A stretch of DNA of 5,096 nt from Rhodospirillales bacterium (lineage in GTDB: Bacteria > Pseudomonadota > Alphaproteobacteria > Acetobacterales > Acetobacteraceae), in the NCBI GenBank assembly GCA_015654825.1, contig JAATGE010000175.1, positions 1 to 5,096 of the forward strand. The letters run 5' to 3'. Numbering within the stretch: position 1 is the stretch's first letter; each line of letters starts with the position of its first letter. The notes beneath the pieces are model-generated. The model did no database searches. It saw nothing but the letters and a program-made list of their open reading frames with translations, and had not been told where the DNA came from. The translations under genes were made by a program, and so were the position numbers. Positions 1 through 3,309 of the stretch are shown piece after piece.

Positions 1-5
1 CGGCC

Positions 6-494
6 ATGCTGATGAACCCCGAAATCTACGTCCTGGCGGCGTTCCTGATTTTCTTCGGCCTGTTCGGCCGGGTCATCTGGCGCGCCTTGGCCGGCATGCT
101 GGACGGCCATGCCGACGTCATCCGCGTGGAGCTCGCGGAGGCGGCGCATCTGCGCGAGGAAGCGGAACAAATGCTGCGCGAGGCCCAGGCTTCGCGCGCC
201 GCGGCGCTGGACGAGGCGCGCGAGGTGCTGACCAGCAGCCGCGCCGAGGCGGCGCGGGTAACCCAGGCGGCCTATGCCGACGCAGAAGCGCAGGCGCGGC
301 GCCGCGAACGCATGGCGCTGGACCGGATCGCCGCCGCGGAAAAGGCGGTCATTACTGAAATTCAGCAGACCGCCGCCGATATCGCGGTGCAAGCCGCGCG
401 CCGGGTCATTGCCGAGACGCTGTCGCCGGCCGACGACGCCGCCATCGTGGACCACGCGATCGCGTCCCTGCCGAACGCGCTGCGCGCGGCTTAG
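6..494 (+). CDS. atpF: F0F1 ATP synthase subunit b
   Basis: Subunit b forms the peripheral stalk of the F-type ATP synthase, anchoring the F1 head to the membrane F0 sector so that proton flow drives ATP synthesis. The 162-residue product has the family layout and usual length: a short N-terminus, one hydrophobic membrane segment at about residues 7-26, then a long charged alanine/arginine/glutamate-rich coiled coil (about 35-135) with the b-type phrase HLREEAEQML near 48-57, and a C-terminal stretch ending near AARRVIAETLS (130-140). Two in-frame starts, ATG at 6 and ATG at 12, are both possible; no clear ribosome binding site fits in the few bases available. The first reading frame of the window hits tandem TGA codons at 10-15, so an upstream gene (subunit b' would be expected) may end here and overlap this start, which would suggest translational coupling. 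No other atp gene follows, as expected where atpF closes a separate F0 operon. Subunit b rather than b' is favoured by the short N-terminus. The family call is firm. Confidence 0.93.
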   Translation: MLMNPEIYVLAAFLIFFGLFGRVIWRALAGMLDGHADVIRVELAEAAHLREEAEQMLREAQASRAAALDEAREVLTSSRAEAARVTQAAYADAEAQARRRERMALDRIAAAEKAVITEIQQTAADIAVQAARRVIAETLSPADDAAIVDHAIASLPNALRAA

Positions 495-555
495 GCCAGG
501 GCTCTGCCCTGGACCCGCTGGGGCCTGAGGCCCCAGACCCCCACTCATTGGGGGG
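491..555 (+). repeat. Gene-end hairpin repeat, copy A
   Basis: The repeat starts with TTAGGCCAGGG, so the TAG stop of atpF lies inside it. It holds three successive hairpins. Hairpin 1 is CCAGGGC/GCCCTGG (496-512, loop TCT). Hairpin 2 is CTGGGGCC/GGCCCCAG (518-536, loop TGA). Hairpin 3 is CCCCC/GGGGG (538-554, loop of 7). It aligns with 2927-3005 and, over the first hairpin only, with 5041-5060. Similar GC-rich elements are common between genes in Acetobacteraceae as I recall; this was not searched. Confidence 0.75.
496..536 (+). terminator. Tandem-hairpin 3' end of the atp transcript
   Basis: Two perfect GC stems of 7 and 8 bp sit only 5 nt apart, starting 1 nt after the atpF stop codon. 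This is where an F0 operon transcript should end. No T-tract follows, so it is not a canonical intrinsic terminator. It could act as an RNA 3'-end stabiliser or a pause site for factor-dependent termination. Confidence 0.5.
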
Positions 556-557
556 AA

Positions 558-598
558 CGGCGAAGCCCGAAAAATCGTATCTGGTACTGGCTTCGCCG
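558..598. repeat. 10-bp perfect inverted repeat in the atpF 3' spacer
   Basis: CGGCGAAGCC (558-567) and GGCTTCGCCG (589-598) are exact reverse complements around a 21-nt A/T-richer loop. As RNA this would be a stable stem in the atpF 3' region. It lies just after the three GC hairpins and may be a further module of the same element. It is not visible at the other two copies. Function is unknown. Confidence 0.5.
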
Positions 599-606
599 GG
601 GAGACG

Positions 607-660
607 ATGAAAATCTGCGCGCGCAAATGGAATCTGGAGACGTATCCCAGGTTGGCATGA
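607..660 (+). CDS. Doubtful 17-codon small ORF
   Basis: An ATG at 607 opens 17 codons, MKICARKWNLETYPRLA, ending in TGA at 658-660. The only reason to note it is a GGGGAG purine run at 598-603, 3 nt before the ATG, which is closer than ideal for a ribosome binding site. There is no recognisable motif and the length is too short for codon statistics. It lies between the 558-598 inverted repeat and the A/T-rich hairpin. It may be chance, a leader-type peptide, or part of a repeated intergenic element. Confidence 0.12.
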   Translation: MKICARKWNLETYPRLA

Positions 661-706
661 CTCCAAACGACGGCGTCGAACTAGGAATAATTAGCCAAAG
701 TTTTTG

Positions 707-734
707 CTTCTTTTTTCAAAAAGAAGTGCTTTTT
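707..734 (+). terminator. A/T-rich hairpin followed by T-tract, between convergent genes
   Basis: CTTCTTTTT (707-715) and AAAAAGAAG (718-726) are exact reverse complements; with a realistic loop the stem is 8 bp. TG and CTTTTT follow on the plus strand. An outer AAAG/CTTT pair (697-700 and 729-732) could extend the fold. The block is strikingly A/T-rich in a GC-rich window. It lies between the converging atpF and thioredoxin-like genes, 37 nt past the latter's stop, but the T-tract is on the plus strand, so it would best stop read-through from the atp side. The pairing is visible; the terminator role is inferred. Confidence 0.5.
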
Positions 735-762
735 CCTATCGCCTTACTTTTGAGCCTCGCCC

Positions 763-1245
763 CTACCCCGGTGCGCGCCAGGTAGCGAGCAGATCGACGA
801 CTGCCTGCGCCGACATTGCGCGGGCGTCGGCCAGCGCGAAGACGTTTCCGGGATTGAGCAGTTTGCCGTCCGCGGTCAGCACCAGCACGGTGGGAACCGC
901 GGTGATGTGCACGCCCCAGCGCTCGGCGATGTCCATATTCTTGTTGAGGCGTCCCACGTCCACCAGCACGGTTTCGAAGCCGGTCTGAGCCCAGTCGTGC
1001 ACTGCGGGATTGGCGAGGATGCCGGCCAGCACGCGGCAGTCGCCGCACCAATTGCCGCCGAAATCGACCAGCACGCGGCGGCCGGTGGCATGGGCGCGGG
1101 CAAACGCGGCGTCGACCGCGGCATGGGCGTCGGCGGCAACGTCGTACGGCGCGGCGACGGGCGGCGCCTGGCCGTCCGCCAGCTTCGGCGCCGGCGTGAA
1201 GGCGGCGGTGATCAGCAGGGAAAGGGCAACAAGCGGATTGCGCAT
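763..1245 (-). CDS. Exported thioredoxin-fold protein with WCGDC active site
   Basis: The 160-residue product is probably a periplasmic thiol-disulfide oxidoreductase of the thioredoxin superfamily (Thioredoxin_7 / DsbD C-terminal-domain-like). It opens with a signal peptide: MRNP, a hydrophobic core LVALSLLITAAF (5-16), and possible cleavage near residues 19-27. The domain starts around 38 and contains VLVDFGGNWCGDCRVLAG at about 58-75, with catalytic Cys67 and Cys70 as CGDC after Trp66. The cis-proline is Pro118 in TAVPTVLVL, followed by the usual DGK turn at 126-128. There are no other cysteines. The ATG at 1245 is supported by AAGGA (complement of 1252-1256), 6 nt upstream. Size suits a single thioredoxin domain plus leader. 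CGDC differs from the CGPC of thioredoxin and the CPHC of DsbA, so redox direction cannot be read from sequence. It stands alone on the minus strand, convergent with atpF and divergent from the propeller gene. A role in disulfide reduction or isomerisation is inference. Confidence 0.88.
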   Translation of the reverse strand: MRNPLVALSLLITAAFTPAPKLADGQAPPVAAPYDVAADAHAAVDAAFARAHATGRRVLVDFGGNWCGDCRVLAGILANPAVHDWAQTGFETVLVDVGRLNKNMDIAERWGVHITAVPTVLVLTADGKLLNPGNVFALADARAMSAQAVVDLLATWRAPG

Positions 1246-1254
1246 ATTCGGTCC

Positions 1255-1299
1255 TTGACGGCAGGGCGCCTAGCAAGCCCGGCTTGCCTGGATCGTCAA
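1255..1299 (-). promoter_or_regulatory. Leader hairpin touching the ribosome binding site of the thioredoxin-like gene
   Basis: In the mRNA sense the leader can fold as UUGACG/CGUCAA at the base (complement of 1294-1299 and 1255-1260), then CAGG/CCUG, then an apical GCAAGC/GCUUGC stem (complement of 1273-1287) with a CGG loop. The base stem ends inside the Shine-Dalgarno AAGGA (complement of 1252-1256), so folding would partly cover it. Pairing is read directly. A translational control role is inference, and a DNA-binding operator is an alternative because the site is a nested palindrome in a divergent intergenic region. Confidence 0.4.
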
Positions 1300-1382
1300 G
1301 TTCGGCGCGTTTCGATCATGCATATTCACGCAATTGGCGATGACGCGGCCGCGGTTCTCGCCTAGTCATGCGGATCATCGAT

Positions 1383-1387
1383 GGGAG
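1383..1387 (+). promoter_or_regulatory. Ribosome binding site deciding a GTG start
   Basis: GGGAG lies 7 nt upstream of the in-frame GTG at 1395. The alternative ATG at 1368 is preceded by CTCGCCTAGTC, with no purine-rich site. This favours GTG initiation for the propeller gene. Confidence 0.6.
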
Positions 1388-1394
1388 AAGCGGC

Positions 1395-2900
1395 GTGCGG
1401 GGAATCCGGTGGGAAATTACGCTGACGGCTGCATTGCTGGCCTCGTGGGGAGGCTCGGCATCCGCCAAGCCGCCGGCCTGGGCGGGCTATGCCGGGAACG
1501 CGCAGCACACCGCGGCCGCGCCGGTCGCCGGGCAAAATCTGTCGCGGATCAGGTGGTCCACGCCGGTCGATCTCAATCCGCAAGTCGAGGGTGGCGGGCT
1601 GTTCATCCACTACGCCTCGCCGATGATTACGCCGAACAACGCCGTGCTGCTGGCGGTCAAGACCGGTGCCACCGACGGCTGGCAGATGGAGGCGCATTTG
1701 GGCGCCAGCGGCAAGCGGATATGGACTACCGCGACCGACTATGTATTGCCGCCCGCGACCAGCTGGACGCCGAGTTTTCCGGCCGTGCTCAGTCCGCGTG
1801 AGCGGCTGTTTTTCGCCGGCGCCGGCGGCACCGTGATGTATCGCGACAAGCCCGGCCAGGCTAACGGTGCCAGCGGCCGGCTGGCGTTCTACGGGCTGGC
1901 GAACTGGTCGAAATATACCGCGCAGCTGACCCAGTCCGTGATGATCGACACGCCGATCACGGCCGATGCGAACGGCAATATCTATTTCGGATTCGTTGTG
2001 AACGGCAGCAACCCGCTGCACCTGCTAAGCGGCATCGCGCGCATCGGCCTCGGCGGCAAGATGAAGTGGGTCAGTGCCACGAAGGCGGCCGGCGACAGTG
2101 CCATCACGCAGGTCGCGATGAACTGTGCACCCGCGGTCAGCGCCGACGGCAAGTCGATTTATGTCGCGGTCAGCAACGGCGCGGCCGGCGACCTGCTGAA
2201 GCTGGATTCCACCACGCTCGCGACCGAGGCGAAGGTGGCGCTGGTGGATCCGGCCTCGGGCGAAGCGGCGTTCGTCAGCGACCTTTCCTCCGCCTCGCCG
2301 ACGATCGGGCCGGATGGGGACGTCTATTACGGCGTGCTGGAAAATCCGTTCCCGGAGCACGACAATCGCGGGTGGCTGCTGCATTTCGACGGCGGCCTGG
2401 CGACGCTGAAAACCGCGGGATCGTTCGGCTGGGACGACACCGTTTCGATTGTGCCGGCGAGCCTCATACCAAGCTACGCCGGCAAATCGAGCTATCTGCT
2501 GATGACCAAATACAACAACTACATCGACATCGACTCGCTTGGCGACGGCCAGAACAAGATCGCCATCCTGGATCCGAATGCCACCCAGCAGGACGAATAC
2601 AGCGCCACCCCGGTGACGGTGATGCAGGAGGTGCAGACGAAACTCGGGCCGACGCGGGCGCAGGCGGGCGGGGTGTACGAGTGGTGCATCAATTCGGCCG
2701 CTGTGGACGCGCATACCGGCGCGGTTTTCGCGGGCAGCGAGGACGGTCATCTGTATCGCTGGGACCTTGCCGCCAACAGCCTGACGCAAAAACTGAGGCT
2801 CAACGCGCCGCGCACGGAGGCCTACACGCCGAGCGTTGTGGGGCCCGACGGCACCGTCTACTCGATCAACAACGCGAAGCTCTACGCGATCGGCAACTGA
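1395..2900 (+). CDS. Exported PQQ-like beta-propeller protein, function unknown
   Basis: The product is about 501 residues from GTG at 1395, or 510 from ATG at 1368. I prefer the GTG for its GGGAG site and because it leaves a compact signal peptide: MRGIRW, hydrophobic TLTAALLASW, and cleavage after ASA at residue 24. The body shows repeated beta-propeller blades of the PQQ-enzyme-repeat type (numbers from the GTG): TPITADANGNIYFG at 186-199, APAVSADGKSIYVAV at 245-259, SPTIGPDGDVYYGV at 301-314, an AVDAHTGAVFAGSEDGHLYRWD block at about 436-457, and TPSVVGPDGTVYSI near 478-491, closing with KLYAIG. Each pairs a Ser/Ala/Thr-Pro turn with a D-G beta hairpin. There are two cysteines, at about 244 and 431, possibly one disulfide. 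There is no haem CxxCH motif, no membrane anchor after the leader, and I recognise no catalytic signature of quinoprotein dehydrogenases, so it is unlikely to be a standard PQQ enzyme. A periplasmic binding or scaffold role is only a guess. It stands 409 nt before the phosphoesterase on the same strand; both are exported. Confidence 0.8.
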   Translation: MRGIRWEITLTAALLASWGGSASAKPPAWAGYAGNAQHTAAAPVAGQNLSRIRWSTPVDLNPQVEGGGLFIHYASPMITPNNAVLLAVKTGATDGWQMEAHLGASGKRIWTTATDYVLPPATSWTPSFPAVLSPRERLFFAGAGGTVMYRDKPGQANGASGRLAFYGLANWSKYTAQLTQSVMIDTPITADANGNIYFGFVVNGSNPLHLLSGIARIGLGGKMKWVSATKAAGDSAITQVAMNCAPAVSADGKSIYVAVSNGAAGDLLKLDSTTLATEAKVALVDPASGEAAFVSDLSSASPTIGPDGDVYYGVLENPFPEHDNRGWLLHFDGGLATLKTAGSFGWDDTVSIVPASLIPSYAGKSSYLLMTKYNNYIDIDSLGDGQNKIAILDPNATQQDEYSATPVTVMQEVQTKLGPTRAQAGGVYEWCINSAAVDAHTGAVFAGSEDGHLYRWDLAANSLTQKLRLNAPRTEAYTPSVVGPDGTVYSINNAKLYAIGN

Positions 2901-2926
2901 CGCCCGGCTGGGCGGGCGCGGGAAGG

Positions 2927-3010
2927 TTAGGCTAGGGGCTTTGCCCCTAGGACCGCGTCACGCGCAGCGTGCTCTCGCACGACGGGGCCTTAGGCCCCAG
3001 ACCCCATTTT
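2927..3010 (+). repeat. Gene-end hairpin repeat, copy B
   Basis: The copy starts TTAGGCTAGGGGC 26 nt after the propeller gene stop. Hairpin 1 is CTAGGGGC/GCCCCTAG (2932-2950, loop TTT). Compared with copy A it has a T-A pair (2933:2949) where A has C-G (497:511), and one extra G-C pair, so both arms changed together. GGACC follows in both copies. Copy B then carries 29 nt (2955-2983) where A has 4; this insert can form CACGC/GCGTG (2959-2971) or GTGC/GCAC (2969-2980). The final GGGGCC/GGCCCC hairpin and the following AGACCCC are identical to copy A except for the loop (TTA against TGA). Confidence 0.75.
2984..3010 (+). terminator. Probable intrinsic terminator of the propeller gene
   Basis: A perfect GGGGCC/GGCCCC stem (2984-2998, loop TTA) is followed by AGACCCCA and five T residues or more from 3007. 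The T-run is about 8 nt from the stem, farther than ideal. Position after the propeller gene and before a long non-coding region fits transcription ending here. Confidence 0.5.
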
Positions 3011-3057
3011 TGTTGGTTCCGTGGTTGGCATCGACATCGAGCGAAATGGTGACCCCA

Positions 3058-3077
3058 TGCACAGTGCACGCCGTGCA
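3058..3077. promoter_or_regulatory. Overlapping GTGCA palindromes, possible operator
   Basis: TGCAC-A-GTGCA (3058-3068) overlaps TGCACG-C-CGTGCA (3065-3077). The two perfect odd-length palindromes share the TGCA at 3065-3068. The arrangement resembles tandem dimer-binding half sites. No regulator is known for it, and it lies over 230 nt from the next start codon, so a regulatory role is speculative. Confidence 0.3.
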
Positions 3078-3090
3078 GATAACTCCCGCC

Positions 3091-3114
3091 GCGCAGCGCA
3101 GCGCAGCGCAGCGC
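3091..3114. repeat. Pentanucleotide tandem repeat (GCGCA)4.8
   Basis: Four perfect GCGCA units followed by GCGC, 24 nt without a mismatch, in non-coding DNA about 195 nt upstream of the phosphoesterase ATG. Such short tandem repeats can change copy number by slipped-strand mispairing. Here it could only alter spacing or RNA structure, not a reading frame. Confidence 0.9.
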
Positions 3115-3198
3115 TAACGACAGCGGCGGCACGCCGTCTTGGGTCAAGGCGGCGGAGCCCCCCGGTCGGCGAAGCCAGTTGCCCTGACGCTGCGTTAG
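3114..3198. other. 85-nt stem structure with one bulge and internal hairpin
   Basis: The outer stem pairs CTAACG (3114-3119) with CGTTAG (3193-3198) and CAGCG (3121-3125) with CGCTG (3188-3192), leaving A3120 as a single bulge: 11 bp in all. Inside it CGCCGTCTTG (3132-3141) pairs with CAAGGCGGCG (3145-3154) around a GGT loop, 10 bp with one G-U in RNA. It could be a structured leader or small RNA, or a folded recombination site. The pairing is read from the sequence; any function is inference. Confidence 0.4.
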
Positions 3199-3309
3199 TC
3201 ATTTGCCAACATTTAGAGCGAATTTCGCGCCGATGCGCATTTTTAAGTTGCCAGCGCTCGGGCTTTTCTGAAACCTGCGAGCTTGGACAACAGCAGGATT
3301 TCACCCCGT

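Larger units (their letters stand above)
3011..3309. other. Structured non-coding region before the phosphoesterase gene
   Basis: I find no convincing gene here: the open frames on both strands have no ribosome binding site, no domain and strongly arginine- or alanine-biased composition. The region holds overlapping GTGCA palindromes, a pentanucleotide tandem repeat and a large potential stem, listed separately. The part from about 3195 to 3250 is A/T-richer and is the likeliest promoter zone for the phosphoesterase gene, but I could not identify a convincing -35/-10 pair. Confidence 0.5.

Noticed and set aside
716..1276. 186-codon minus-strand frame overlapping the thioredoxin-like gene
   Set aside because: The other frame carries the signal peptide, CGDC motif, cis-proline and ribosome binding site; this one is Arg-rich noise.
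1255..1299. TTGACG as a -35 element on either strand
   Set aside because: No acceptable -10 hexamer lies 16-18 bp downstream on either strand; the motif is better explained as arms of the inverted repeat.
1362..2789. Two long minus-strand frames opposite the propeller gene (1362-2021 and 2025-2789)
   Set aside because: Antisense shadows with biased composition and no recognisable motif or ribosome binding site.
2066..2935. 289-codon plus-strand frame overlapping the propeller gene
   Set aside because: Arg/Gly-rich composition out of frame with a clear signal-peptide and blade-bearing protein; no start site.
558..3176. CGGCGAAGCC shared between 558-567 and 3167-3176
   Set aside because: A 10-nt GC-rich match is easily chance, the flanks do not align, and the inverted partner is absent at the second site.
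3195..3214. Possible Pho box upstream of the phosphoesterase (CATTT repeated 10 bp apart)
   Set aside because: Half sites poorly match CTGTCAT and the spacing is 10 rather than 11 bp; too weak to call.
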